DNA of 64,000 nt from Hofstenia miamia (lineage: Eukaryota; Xenacoelomorpha; Acoela; Hofsteniidae), in contig CABFPE010000552.1 in NCBI GenBank assembly GCA_900660155.1, forward strand, positions 403,624 to 467,623. The letters are read 5' to 3'. Positions 46,759 to 59,283 of this stretch are shown here, piece after piece. Both the position numbers and the translations under genes were made by a program. The notes beneath the pieces are model-generated. The model worked only from the letters and a program-made list of their open reading frames with translations, made no database searches and was not told the DNA's origin. The stretch's first letter is position 1, and every line of letters begins with the position of its first letter.

Positions 46759-47030
46759 TTAAACTTTGCTTTATTTATAATCCCGACTACAAGGCAATGA
46801 CATTAATAAACTACAAGCTACATAAATAATGGACAATTAAGAAACCAAATGGAACACGGAGTTAGTTCAATATTCCAAACTGAAGCAAGGATGATCTGAG
46901 TTGTTTAGAAGCAGTTATAATGAGTACCAACAACTGAAGTATTGATATAAATGCAATTATTACTAGGCCATATTTACCATGTAGACATGTGTGCAAACTA
47001 AATCAAATCAAATCTATGTCACTAATTCTT

Positions 47031-48113
47031 TATAGTAATAACCAAAAAACCCTCAATGGCAACACTCCTGACAATTTTTCGATATTTACTAGCTAGTACT
47101 CTGAAACTTAAGGCTTCATAATTTTTTCATAATTTGAATCGCAAATGTAGTAGAAAAAGAATTTGGTGTTTGTTGCAAAACAAATCAAAACATTATTTTC
47201 AGGTGTATAGCCTTAGTTAGCCATGCCCATGTCAGTGCACTATAATATTATTTTATGATATTGAAAACCGCCGTGAGTGCTTCCCAAATTTAAACAAAGA
47301 AATAAACTGTTAAATGCTTTTACGAACAGCAAAAAGTTCTGACTATGCCAGCGAGGAATTTGGCAGATTACATTGAAAAGACAATAAATTGTGGATGAAC
47401 AAACTTGTAATTGGGTAATGGTAACTGGCAATATATACAATTCTAGACCGACTGTAAAAAAACAAATCTATATCAATAATCTTATTACTTAAACATTCTA
47501 GGGTTAGTGATGAACGTCACTGCATCCATTTTGCAAGATATATAAACTCATTGTAAATGTCAAATTATTGTATATAATTATTGTTTATTTTTTAAACTTA
47601 GTTTTTACACAGCATGGATCACATACCTATCACTAGATTTCCAATATGGATTAAAATTTCCTTAATTACATGGAATAAACATTATAGTAATAACCAAAAA
47701 ACCCTCAATGGCAACACTCCTGACAATTTTTCGATATTTACTAGCTAGTAATCTGAAACTTAAGGATTCATAATTTTTTTAAAATTAATTTGAATAGCAA
47801 ATGTAGTAGAAAAAGAATTTGGTGTTTGTTTGCAAAACAAATCAAAACATTATTTTCAGGTGTATAGCCTTAGTTAGCCATGCCCATGTCAGTGCACTAT
47901 AATATTATTTTATGATATTGAAAACCGCCGTGAGTGCTTCCCAAATTTAAACAAAGAAATAAACTGTTAAATGCTTTTACGAACAGCAAAAAGTTCTGAC
48001 TATGCCAGCGAGGAATTTGGCAGATTACATTGAAAAGACAATAAATTTTGGATGAACAAACTTGTAATTGGGTAATGGTAACTGGCAATATATACAATTC
48101 TAGACCGACTGTA
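47031..48113. repeat. Spaced direct repeat of about 430 bp
   Basis: The block 47031-47456 is repeated at 47683-48113 with about 98 per cent identity; both start TATAGTAATAACC and end CTAGACCGACTGTA. The 226-bp spacer is unrelated. The open frames on the minus strand in both copies are the same non-coding sequence read twice. Confidence 0.9.
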
Positions 48114-48230
48114 TACAAACCAAGCATTCGCATTAATAAATAAATCCCAAAATCTTGAGTAAATAAGCTGTTGTGAAGAATAGCGAACCGAGATGTGTAT
48201 ATATACACCCGAGATAAATTTAAATGGTTA

Positions 48231-49290
48231 GCAAATATATGCTAGCAACAAAATTTGTTTAGCAATAAACTAACTCGCATAAGGGTGTAAGTCATTTGAA
48301 AAATGCCGAGAAAAATAAACAAGATCGTAAAAGTGAGGCAAAGGTAGGCTGAACAAATCAATTTCAACGATTAGTCTTACGCATCAATTAATGACCAGTG
48401 GTGACATCACTTTAAATCTATCACAAGGCTTAAAAACAAAGGTAATTTAGTTCATTGTCTCCTCTCTCTCTGCACCAAAACTTTTGAGCCCCTTAAACAT
48501 CAGTAAAATGTTTGAGTTCTTCACTAGTAAAGAGAGTTGCTTATCAAATCATTCATTCAAAAGTGGTGTATTTTCATATAGTTTAGCACCTACTTATTAA
48601 ACTCGTAGTACATGTGGTGTTCATAAACAAAAGTGTGAAAATAACTAAATTGATATAGTATTTATTCGCGCCGAGATGGTGTTAGAAGAGAGGAGATTTA
48701 TCACTCAATGTAGCAGTCTGTTTGTTGCAAACAAATTCATACAATAATAAAATAACGCATAGGGTTTTAAGTAATTTGAAAAAACCCAAGGGAATTAAAA
48801 ATTCCCTTAAAAGTAAGCCAAAGGTAGCCTGAAAAAACCAATTTAAAGGATTAGTCTTACGCATCAATTAATGACCAGTGGTGACATCACTTTAAATCTA
48901 TCACAAGGCTTAAAAACAAAGGTAATTTAGTTCGTTGTGTCCTCTCTCTCTGCACCAAAACTTTTGATCCCCTTAAACATCAGTAAAATGTTTGAGTTCT
49001 TCACTAGTAAAGAGAGTTGCTTATCAAATCATTCATTCAAAAGTGGTGCATTTTCATATAGTTTAGCACCTACTTATTAAACTCGTAGTACATGTGGTGT
49101 TCATAAACAAAAGTGTGAAAATAACTAAATTGATATAGTATTTATTCGCGCCGACAAGGTGTTAGCAGATTTGAGATCTATCACTCAATATGGCAGTCTG
49201 TTTGTTGAAAACAAATACATAGAATTTTAAATTAACACATACGATTTTGGACAAGTTGGTATAACGCAAGGGCATTAAAAATTCACATAC
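48231..49290. repeat. 480-bp tandem repeat, about 2.2 copies
   Basis: Units at 48231-48710, 48711-49190 and a partial one from 49191 keep an exact 480-bp register. The right two thirds of units one and two are nearly identical (for example TTAGTCTTACGCATCAATTA and the TTTATTCGCGCCGA word), while the first 130 bp of each unit differ strongly. The second unit contains a perfect inverted word, GGGAATTAAAAATTCCC. Confidence 0.9.
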
Positions 49291-52200
49291 ACAAAACACG
49301 CAGCTCGTTAATATTGCATATGGAAAGGTATTTACAATATGAAATTACATGTTGTTATTAGTAAATATTAAGCCAGAGATTTTGTTTAAACAGTTGCGAG
49401 CGATCTATAAATTAATTTGCAATAAAGCTACTCTTGGCTTATGCTGATTTCGCAATTCCTTAACACTGTTGTAATTGCAATGACATTGGCAATAAGTGAT
49501 TGAAAATTTTACATGAGAAAAAGTTTGCATGCAAGCAATATTGATTTCTCCAATTTCATGTTTGATGATGCATTTTTAATTTGCAAAAGCGTTCTGATTT
49601 GAGATTACAAACGTTGACGAAGTATTTGTAAGTTTGCTAAACTGGGATCAAGCGCCCTTCCCTTGACAATATCGAAACAGTGCTAAAGCCTCAATTAACA
49701 GAATTAGTGTTCTTCCATAAGAATCATTTGAAAAAACCCTTCATTTCAAAATATAATTCAAGAATAAAAAATAGAATTCAATGGGGTTATCAGCATATAC
49801 GCAGGTTATAAAAATATACGCTGATTTGTGCGATATAAATTACTAGCTAAATAATGTTTGTGTTTTGGGTCGAAACGACCCATATCCGAATTCTAGTGCT
49901 AACCAGAAAGTTAAATGTTAGCTTAATATTGAACTGATGCAATCGCAGTCTTTGATAGAAACCTAGAGATGAACGAAAATATTGTAAAATTTACCCGAAG
50001 GTAGTAATAATAGGTGTAATTAGCCAAAAGCATTAAAAACCAACAAACTTTATTAATTCACCCATTGTTTAGTTCAGTTTCAGTTGGAAATCTTCACAAG
50101 GGTAACTCAAAAAAATATTCTGAATTCTAACAAGAATGAGGTAAATATTATTGAAGTAATATTAAACGTAAATTTAAAGGTAATTTAAGGTAAACAAGTC
50201 ACAAGGAAAGATTTAATACTCCAAGTGAGCATTGAATTCTTAATAAACACAAACTCCATCTGCAGACTATTTTCATATTGTATTTCAACTCAAACTTCAA
50301 AAGAACTTCTATCACCCAGTTGTTTTGCTGTCTTTCAAAACACTGGTCGTTGCTGAATTAGCCAACCTCTCCCAACACTAATTTTATTAAAATTAAGCTC
50401 AACATGAAATATGGCGGTAGTAAATCCATACGATTATTCAGCAATCGTATCAATTTCATACAAACTTAAATGCACAGGTTTTTGTTAGAAAAAGTTTAGC
50501 AATAATACATAGTATCTAGAAGGTAAGTGTAAACGATTCATGAGAATAAAAAGTTATTAAAGGAAGTCAAACTGAGAATATAAAACTTGTTTAAACTTTT
50601 CATTGTTAAATAAACATCTGTTAAAAATGACATTCGAATAGTCATGTTGTTATTACTACCGGATATTGACAATAAATCTAGCAGCCCCTGATTGTGTGAA
50701 AAATGTTAAGTAAAAATTTCTGTTCGGTCATTACCTAAGGTTATCATTAATGAAAGATTTGCAACAATGTAATGCCATCATTCATTAAGAGACAAAATTA
50801 TACAAAATTATGGGTGTTGTACGTTTATGAGTCAAGTATCGTTTTGACAGCACTTGTTGAATTTAAAGAGTCCGTAGCGCCCTCTATGAACGTCTACAAC
50901 AGCGCACCCTAGAAAAGAATTATCGTGAATTGTAAGATCGTGTTAATGATTTTATTTAAAATTAGAATATAAACGTGAGATGCAATTGCAGAATTCGCGT
51001 TAAGCTAATAGTCAGGATCATAAATATCTTAATTTGATAAACAAATGCGCAAAAGTTCGTCTGTCGTGTATTTTGTTATATTATCTGGATAACTAAGGTT
51101 GTCTATGTCTAGGAAGGAAACAAAATTATTGTTTAGAGCCTTACTCACACACAATGAAGCTTGGATGGATTGCTATTGGTAAAGAATGGTTAAACAATAG
51201 GTGATTGTTAGAATAATTAGTTTTAATGAGTCATCCCAGGGCAGTGTCGCCGATTTATTCACCTTTATTACCAAAATTTGATTGTTTTAAGCAATAGCTA
51301 TATAGCGCTAATTTACATCAAGTATATAAGTGTTGAAATCAAATGTAATAATGTATACAGAAACATAGTTATATTCAGTTTTAAAAGAAACTAAACGAAA
51401 TAAAATAATAAAAGGGAAATGAGACTCCATATTTCTTAAATACACTGTAGGTGTGTAGAACCTCGCTGTTTCGCAACTTTTGTTTATTCATTGCATATGT
51501 ATACTTCGTTCGATGTATAGTTTGCTTACAATGATTTCAGTTACTTGATCGATTCCTAATCGATGTAGCATTCTTTCATTTGAGGGATATCTCCAGAAGT
51601 TCTTTTGTTAAGCTTCATGTTTCTGCTTAGGTGCTTGTTTTTAGCGAAAACCTGGCAATGGACTTGCCATGTTCTTAAAATTTTCTTAGATTTTTGGCGT
51701 GTTATAGCCAATTCATTCACATTAAATATGACGCAAATTGGACTTTCTCCAATTTCTTCAATTAGTATATAGGAAAGTGGCAAAGAAGACTAGTAAAGTT
51801 TCTATAGGCGACAATTTAAACTACATACAGCACAATATATTACCGACTCCTTAGTTTTCTAGGAAATAATGTTGAACATTTGGTGCAACTTCTTACTAGC
51901 TATTTTAAAGTCAAATGTTACCTAAGCATCCGCAAACAATGAACATCTGAAAATAAAAGGTTGGGAGTTAAGGCATACCATGGCTAAACTTTCGTCTTTA
52001 AATAATTTTAAAAGTTATGATTGTTGCCACTAAATCTCAGAAAAATAAATAATCTCGAATTATTAACCCAATTATTTCGTAGTAAATTCTATTACTTGTT
52101 GGAAAAATCACTTACAACTTCAATCAAAGACCACCACCCAAAATTTGTAATCTATGCTGGGTGGCGGAGGTACAAAATCTCTGTGTGAATTAATTTCCAA

Positions 52201-53112
52201 GCAAAATGATTATCACGGAGAAAGTGACACATTAGCTAAAATTTTTCCACAGAAAATGACTTCGTGTCCTGTCAAAATATCAAACAAACAGATAAACAAC
52301 AAAGAGATAAAATAGATAATTTGCGGTTCATGTTAAATTGGACACAGGTTGCATTTAAAATTATTAATCAAAGTTAGATATCGGAGTCGATAATATAAAT
52401 GTCCCATTTAACAAATAAACAGACAGCGAAATGAATCAGAAGGTAACACTAACAAACAAGAAGAAAACATCAATAAGAACAGACAGAACCCAGCAGAGGA
52501 GCGACAAATAAGGGTCCAAATGGCCGCCGGCGCAATCCATTTACGAATAAATAGCGGAATAATGTAAACGTGCGTTATCATTTGATAGCACGATGCGTCA
52601 CTTAATGGAAACGTAGTTCAATTCACACCCACAAGGAACCCTTATCTGTTTGAAATTGTGGATTGATATTTTAACAAACTACCAAACGCAGATTTTTATA
52701 TTGATTTAGCAAAACCAATAATCTTTCATTTACACATACACTGTTTGCGTCACTTTAAAGGCGCAAGGCTGCAATCAAGCCTGGATATACAACTTCATTG
52801 GGCGCTGCTGTCAAAAGTTGCCTTATATCCAGATGTCCATTTTACTAACTACTTCGAAGCGATCAACGGGTGGATTACGCTATATATAGAAGTTGCCGTT
52901 GTATAACAAATTCGCTTTATCCAGGTTCCTTGCATCAAGGTATATGCGTTTCTAGATTTATCAATTTCTAAGCAGTTCGAGGCCATGCTTAAAAGAATTT
53001 TCAGGCAATAAGTGAATTAGAGTGTAATTAGATGAGGTACGCTTGTATGAGATGTCTCATCAGTTTTTTTCGAAGCAACAGTCCAATTTCAATTACTGTT
53101 TTGTGGCTTAAG

Positions 53113-53271
53113 CAGTGGAGGCGGAACGAATTTTGGTTATTGGGGGGAGGGCAAGTTACATTTATTACCCAGCATATTAACTAAGAGGGCTAATACTGTT
53201 TAAATTAAAAACAATTTAGGAAGGTTTTTTTAGAAAAGTTGATTTTAGGAGGGGCACTAGATTCAACTGAA
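53113..53271. repeat. CAGTGG-end repeat related to 35650-35772
   Basis: It starts GCAGTGGAGGCGGAACG and ends GGAGGGGCACTAG. The interior (GCAAGTTACATTTATTACCC, GGAAGGTTTTTTTAG) matches the sequence at 35650-35772, which ends CACCACTGG. CAGTGG/CCACTG ends recall the hAT elements elsewhere in the window. No target duplication was identified. Confidence 0.5.
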
Positions 53272-55054
53272 GCTAAATTGAAGTCCATATCAAGCAAACA
53301 ATGACGCATACAGGTAAACAATGCAAAAAAATCGACTATATAAAAAAAGAATTGCTAGTCAAAGCGGAAACATTGTGCAGTCATTAAAATTCCTTTAAAT
53401 TAAAGTACTTCGTTAACACAGTTCATACCAATAATAAATTTCTGAGAAAACATTCATTGCATATCAACGCATTTGCGTAAATGGAAACTCACAAAATATT
53501 GTTGTAAATAAGAAATTAAGTGTTCTGATTCAGTCTAGTTGCATAAGCACGGATTGGCGTTGGATATGCAAACGATAATCAGTGGATTAAATCGCGCTGA
53601 TGGTGTTATTGTGTGGTCTTCTCCGTTTATTATGAGCAAGTTGTCACTTGCACTGGGACATTTGTAAAAATTTCTCCTTCAAACTTAATATTGCAAAACC
53701 CAAATTCTAACAAATTGCAGAAGACGTTCACAAGAAATGTCTGATAGCATGTTTAAGAGGGAAACGTTATTGATTGATAAAGTAAATTTAATAAAGTTAT
53801 TGCTTGGGATAAATCGAGTGAATTAGTAAGACCGATTATAATAGATTGGCTTTCGGCAAATAATACCCAATCAACGTGCTGGAGCCATTGTGGATTTTAG
53901 GGTAGCAGGACATCCTGAGGTAAAAACAGCTTTTCAAAGAAGAATTTAAAAACTCCGCCACGTGATTTTTAATGAAAGCTTCCATTTATAGAGCAAAATC
54001 ATATCTACCACTGCCATTTAGAAGGGAATATATCAATTCAAACTACTTTATTACGATTAAAGACAATCTGAGAAAGTAAAAATTGTCTTCCTGCAAGCAA
54101 AATAAAAATCAAACAGATTAAGTTTTAGTTAGTGAATTCGCGCTTAAATAAATGATTGCGAATTTTCGCAATATCAGTTATGCTTACTGATTTTGAAATA
54201 ATAGAAAGTTAATCTCATCTTAATAGTTATTTCTGATAACTTCATTGAAATCAGTAAAAAATGCAGTAAAATTGAATTCTAAATTGTTTATAATAAGAAC
54301 ATTTTCAATTCGTTAGTTAAAATAAGTTACATGCTCGATTAATTGCAGATTTGAAGTAAAAAACTTTAGGACTATTAAATATTTATATATGTAAGTAATG
54401 AATTTTTGGAGCGTAGGTATTTCATGGTGTGAACAGAAAGTAAGTCAACACAAGGCAGTGAAATTAAGAGAAGTGATAGGGATCTACGTGTTTAGTTGGA
54501 GTGTTTGGAAACAAACACAATTGTAAAGTGTTTGTCTATGCAAAGAATGATATCGCCAAGTCTCTAATAAACAAGTCAGAAGAGAGAGCGAGTATGTGGT
54601 CATAGCAAAATTTATGTGCTATACCATTGAGGTCAGAAAGTGCTAAGGGATTAATAAAGTTGGACTGGATAATAAAGCCAACTATAAAATTGTAATCATT
54701 CTGTATACAAATTGACACGACATCAAACAGCAATTTAACACAAATAAAAACATTTCCAAATGATTACCGTTTAAAGTGGAAAATGCCAGGAGCAGAAATA
54801 GTTGCGCAAACTTCACCATTTCTCACCACCACGGTTGTTCTAAAATAGATGATAAATAGTGCGATTTTGGCTGTAAAGTTTACGAAATCAATTCTAAACA
54901 ATCTTAAAATAAAGATCAAATGGCTGAATTTCCTTAAATGAAACTCAATTCTAAAATAAAGTGCAGAATTCAACAAAGTTATTATTGGAGATAATCGCAT
55001 ATATTGTAAACTAAATTTGAAATTGAATAACTTTTTGCAATGTTCGTTAAAGAT

Positions 55055-55160
55055 GAGACGAAACTTCGCCTTCGAGTTTCGGACATCGAAGCTTCGAACA
55101 TGTCAGCAAATTCGAAATTAGCCTTCGATTTCGAAAGAATAAATCGAAAAACAAGGGAGG
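55055..55160. repeat. TTCGAA-rich patch
   Basis: The words TTCGA, TCGAA and CTTCG recur about ten times in 100 bp of otherwise CpG-poor DNA, beginning GATGAGACGAAACTTCGCC. Such clusters occur as subterminal binding repeats at hAT ends. No partner end was found. Confidence 0.4.
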
Positions 55161-58118
55161 CCAAAGGTATAAAATGAAATGAAGATACACATATAAAAAA
55201 TTACTGCTATTTTATTAACGTGTTCTGGTGTAATAAACTATTTTTGAAAATACTTTTTGATTTGTATCTTTTAATAGCTTACATATGCTTGATATTGTGA
55301 ACATAAGTTATTGTATTAATATATATATAAACAAGAAGTCATGGGCCCATACATTGCAAAACGAAATGAATTTTAGTTCACACTTAATTTTGGTGATGAT
55401 GAAAAAGATTTAATGTGGGATGAGAATTCCATTAAAATTAAATCAGGGATTTATGGAAGCAACAAATAGAGGAATCTTAAGAAACCATTGGAAAAAACAA
55501 TGATAGCAATTGAACAACTGTGACCTCATGTGGATTTCTAACTAAGAAACCAACAGAATAAAATAACTTTTCAACAATCAAGAATCAGTCAAAATAATCG
55601 TCTCCCCAACAAAAACAAACGTGAGTTGAAGCAAACTTTACATTCACTGCGGGCGTTGTATAACAATCTAAAGAAATGAATGGATATTTATTTTCCAACC
55701 GCACAACTATTTAAAACAAGGACTATATATCCACAAAGCTAATTGTTTTATTGCAAGCTTAACAGGTTTTCCGGTTCTAAACAATTTTCAGGTAATTTAA
55801 GATAAAGAAATTAAACTAATATGGTAAACGAGAATATTTATTTGCATGGTGTATAGAGTTACACAATTGCTAAACATTTTGTAAACGTATTAAATTAGAA
55901 AAAAGAGCAGTTGCCAAAATTGGAGAATAAGGAAGAATTTGAGGTTAAATATAAACCCCTCAGAATTAATACAAGAGAAAATTTATGGGTATTATTCAAA
56001 TTTGCTCATTAAGCAAAATGAGCACCTTCGAAAAACCATCTGAGATACGAAAAAATGAAATAGAAAATGTAAACAACATATAATGAATGAGTAAAACATG
56101 CCAAACCGTTTTCTTCCAGTAAAACATGCATGAAGTGCAAAATAAAAACGTCAGGCTTAGTTACCAGCCCAATATTTTTGTCGAGTTATATCCATTAAAA
56201 CTTAAAAAATCAGGAGAAAGACTGCTATGATGGGTTTATATAAAAGTTTTTTCTTGCATATATTTAATCATACTCCACAACTTTTTGAACAAATCTCAGC
56301 TTAATATCCATGTAAATTCCTGCTCTTGATTAAAAAAGCCGACTCAATGATTTCAGCAGTCATAAACACATACTTTATATAAAATACAAATGTGTGTAAT
56401 ATTTTATTGAAAATTCAAAATAAATGAAGACTTTTAGATAAATGAAAAAAATCAATAAATTTTCAGAATAAATCAACGATAGTTGGGAATAAATACTAAG
56501 GCGACAACCAGAAATTATGCTGCATGGCTGCAAAGAGAGGAGAAGAAATCAATTACATGATGCGTAAAGTTCAGAAAACATTAGTATGTTATCATGGCAG
56601 ATGATAAACAGAAAACAAATGAAATAAATATTTGAAGACTTTATTCAACTTTATACATTCTCGTTTTAAATAATTTGTTCTCTAAAAATAGTTTTCGAAC
56701 AGTTGAATGGCATAAATAATCTAAAAATTTTACTATTCCTCCCCAATGATAGGAATCGGTCACTCTTATTAAATTGCATATGCAATGCAACAATGAATTG
56801 CATATACACGACTATTTAATTGTTGAATTAATTTGAGGATTCGTTTTTTAATTAAACTAAAAAATATTCGTCCATAAACATGTGATCTAGGTCAGTTTCT
56901 TGTTAAATCACACGTGTTTTTAAATACCAAATTAAATGTGATTGGAAAATTAATTCCCTGGTGAGAATATTTAAAATTGAAAAATGAAATTTTGATTTAA
57001 AAAATGGATCTAAGAGGTATATGTGCATGATACAATCCAATATTTATCAATTATTCATGCCTACGTTATGAATTTATTAATATTCGTGTAAACAGCGCAC
57101 TAGATATAACATTACAATTTAATTTTAAGCACCAGTGACCGGCAGTGATTTTGTCTGGAATTAATTTCGCCGGTCGCGGAGCTGTACTTTCCTTTAGAAG
57201 GATGAGTCACGTGCAGCCTTCTTTTAAGTTCAACGCTAAGTAATAATTAAGAACGCAATTAGAGCGAAGAAGTGTTTTAATGGGTTAAAAGTCAATTCCT
57301 TAAAATCAATGCCACTCTTTTTAAACCTCTCCATTATTGTCCATTTTTATGCACCTTCGGCGAAATGCACTCTTCACAATATTTCTGCGATATTTTACAT
57401 GTACTAATGAAAAATTGATTAAATGTCAAATTCCTGTCTTTCAATTTGCTGATTTTGCAATATCCCATTCATATCGTTCTCTAAGCAAACATAGACTTAA
57501 ATTAGTGAAATAAAATAAATACAGGACAAATAAAAAAGTGATAACACTGAAAACCGTTGAAACAAATAAAAAATCTTAAATAGATTTTTCTACTTCTATG
57601 TCCCTCAAGTGAGATGTAGGTACTGGGGCCAGTCGCATTGAATACGAACACTGGTTCTAGCTCAGTGGGAGTGCAGGATATGAATCTCAGCAGAAACAAT
57701 TAATAAAGAATGTTAATTTTTAGGCCTTACTAGGCTCATTAGGTGCACATTTTGGAAAATTATATTGTAGCCCCAAAATATTATGTGGGATTTGACTGGG
57801 AATAAGTTCTGGTAAAATCTACATACTCCACACAGACATACAAACAAATACAAAAAACTGCATGAATATGTTGACTCTAACATTCTTAAACGAAAACAAA
57901 AGGTAATTTTTTACAAAACCTATGTCTGGTACATTAATGACACAAACTTAAAATAGCATATAATACTAAAAATGATACATTAGCTTAATTAAAACCGCAT
58001 GCAATCCTTGGAATTTAATTCAAATAGAAATTAAAATTTACTTCGAATGTTCCTCAGCGACAAAGATAAAAAATTGACAAGTGCGATGAGTGATTCATTG
58101 AGTTTGGTGACAGTAATT

Positions 58119-58311
58119 TTTATTTACCAGACATTAGACCTTGTGTTTGCTGATGTAGGCCGGCGCAATAACAGAGCATGACAATGCATCGAAAAAAGCG
58201 TCGGGCAAAAAAAGAGGGAAATTGTATAATAGCTATTGTGAAATAAAAACGTAGAAAATGACTCAGCTTTTTACTTTGATTTTGAGGGTAAATAGAACGG
58301 GTGAAATGCAT
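58119..58311 (-). CDS. Candidate unc5 first coding exon (signal peptide)
   Basis: A minus-strand frame from an ATG at 58309-58311 ends at a possible donor (GGTAAATA) in phase 1, the phase needed by the next exon. The end reads ARRFFRCIVMLCYCAGLHQQ then TQGLMS: a basic stretch, a hydrophobic core and a polar tail, as in a signal peptide. The leader before it is long and contains another hydrophobic run (FYFTIAIIQF), which is unusual. Local G+C and CpG are slightly higher than around. There is no homology to confirm it, so this is a proposal only. Confidence 0.25.
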
Positions 58312-58916
58312 TGAATTAATTCCTTTATGCAGTAATCGGTGATGTTGTAATGGGAAATGAATATTTCATAGTATGCAAATGTCGGGGTCGTCTTATACAA
58401 AATCATATGTCATTTGAACATAAATCAAACATCCGCCGAGTACAAAACTAATTAAGAGTTCAGCTGTCATAAAGACTTAACTTCATGAAATATTTAAACA
58501 TCAAAGAAACCCCAACTGTATTTATGACTTGATGTTTTATTACAATAAAATAAACAAATCGCATTCTACAAGTGACATGGAAATCATTATGTACACAGAA
58601 CTACAATACTTTTAGAAATAAAAAAAACTAGTACTTAGTTGAGAAACACAACTTTAGTTAATTTAACCTTAAGCGTAAGGGTTGTAATCGGCTATTGATA
58701 TTTTGCTTAATGATTCGTGATTTCATAACTCTAGGCAAATGAGGCATACAAAAACAACAATGGATTCGTAATGCATATAGATATGCAAATCACTTAAATC
58801 AATGATCTTTCAACAATGTTCGCATTGATTTTATAGGATCTAATTAATCAGAAAGCTAATTAACGAAATGTCACATGAATGGGACGCTTAGAAATGAAAA
58901 TATATGACTTATTGTT

Positions 58917-59093
58917 TATGTTACAGTAAGATTGTGTAATTAGGAATAAAGCAACTACGTTTGAAGAATTGGGTTTGGGGTTAGGGTTAGTATTTTTTTC
59001 GATAAGCTAGGTAAGTGAAATACCACTTTCATAAATCCATTCAAATTTGGGAATTTCACGAAACTCCTAATTTCACAATTTTACTGTAACATA
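58917..59093. mobile_element. Short MITE with 30-bp inverted repeats
   Basis: A 177-bp element begins TATGTTACAGTAAGATTGTG and ends with the inverted complement CACAATTTTACTGTAACATA; pairing continues into AATTAGGA on each side. A TA duplication cannot be told from the repeat itself, so Tc1/mariner is likely but unproven. Inside lies GGGGTTAGGGTTAG (58977-58990), two telomere-like units. Confidence 0.75.
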
Positions 59094-59197
59094 TATATGC
59101 GCATTGTTCACCGACTTCATGCTACAAGTTCGAAATTGTATGCACATATGAAAACAAGTTGAAAAAAATTGAAGAAAAAATGTTTTGAATGCAAATC

Positions 59198-59283
59198 TAC
59201 ACAAAATGCAATCGTCTGTTTTTAGCAACAAATCGATTGATGACATCTTGAATTAAAGTGAACTATTTTCAAACGCGCCACTG
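59198..59283. mobile_element. Truncated hAT MITE, copy 3
   Basis: It carries the family interior word GCAATCGTCTGTTTTTAG, then AAATCGATTGATGACATC, and ends AAACGCGCCACTG, the terminal repeat of the copies at 398-648 and 11169-11429. The other end and most of the interior are missing. Confidence 0.75.

Larger units (their letters stand above)
38526..58118. other. Long stretch without firm genes; probable unc5 first intron
   Basis: About 19.6 kb of AT-rich DNA with no supported coding exon on either strand. It holds a hAT-like repeat end near 42440-42566, the N gap with duplicated flanks near 45628-45984, a piggyBac-like MITE (46541-46758), spaced direct repeats (47031-48113), a 480-bp tandem repeat (48231-49290), a repeat at 53113-53271 and a TTCGAA-rich patch (55055-55160). 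If the candidate first exon is right, all of this is one intron; otherwise part of it is upstream sequence. Confidence 0.45.

Noticed and set aside
47240-48208. Two similar minus-strand open frames of 66 and 103 codons
   Set aside because: They are the same stop-poor sequence in two copies of a direct repeat, with no family resemblance.
49860-49915. GGGTCGAAACGACCC palindrome followed by CAGAAAGTTAA, resembling a piggyBac end
   Set aside because: No matching second end or second TTAA at a sensible distance was found.
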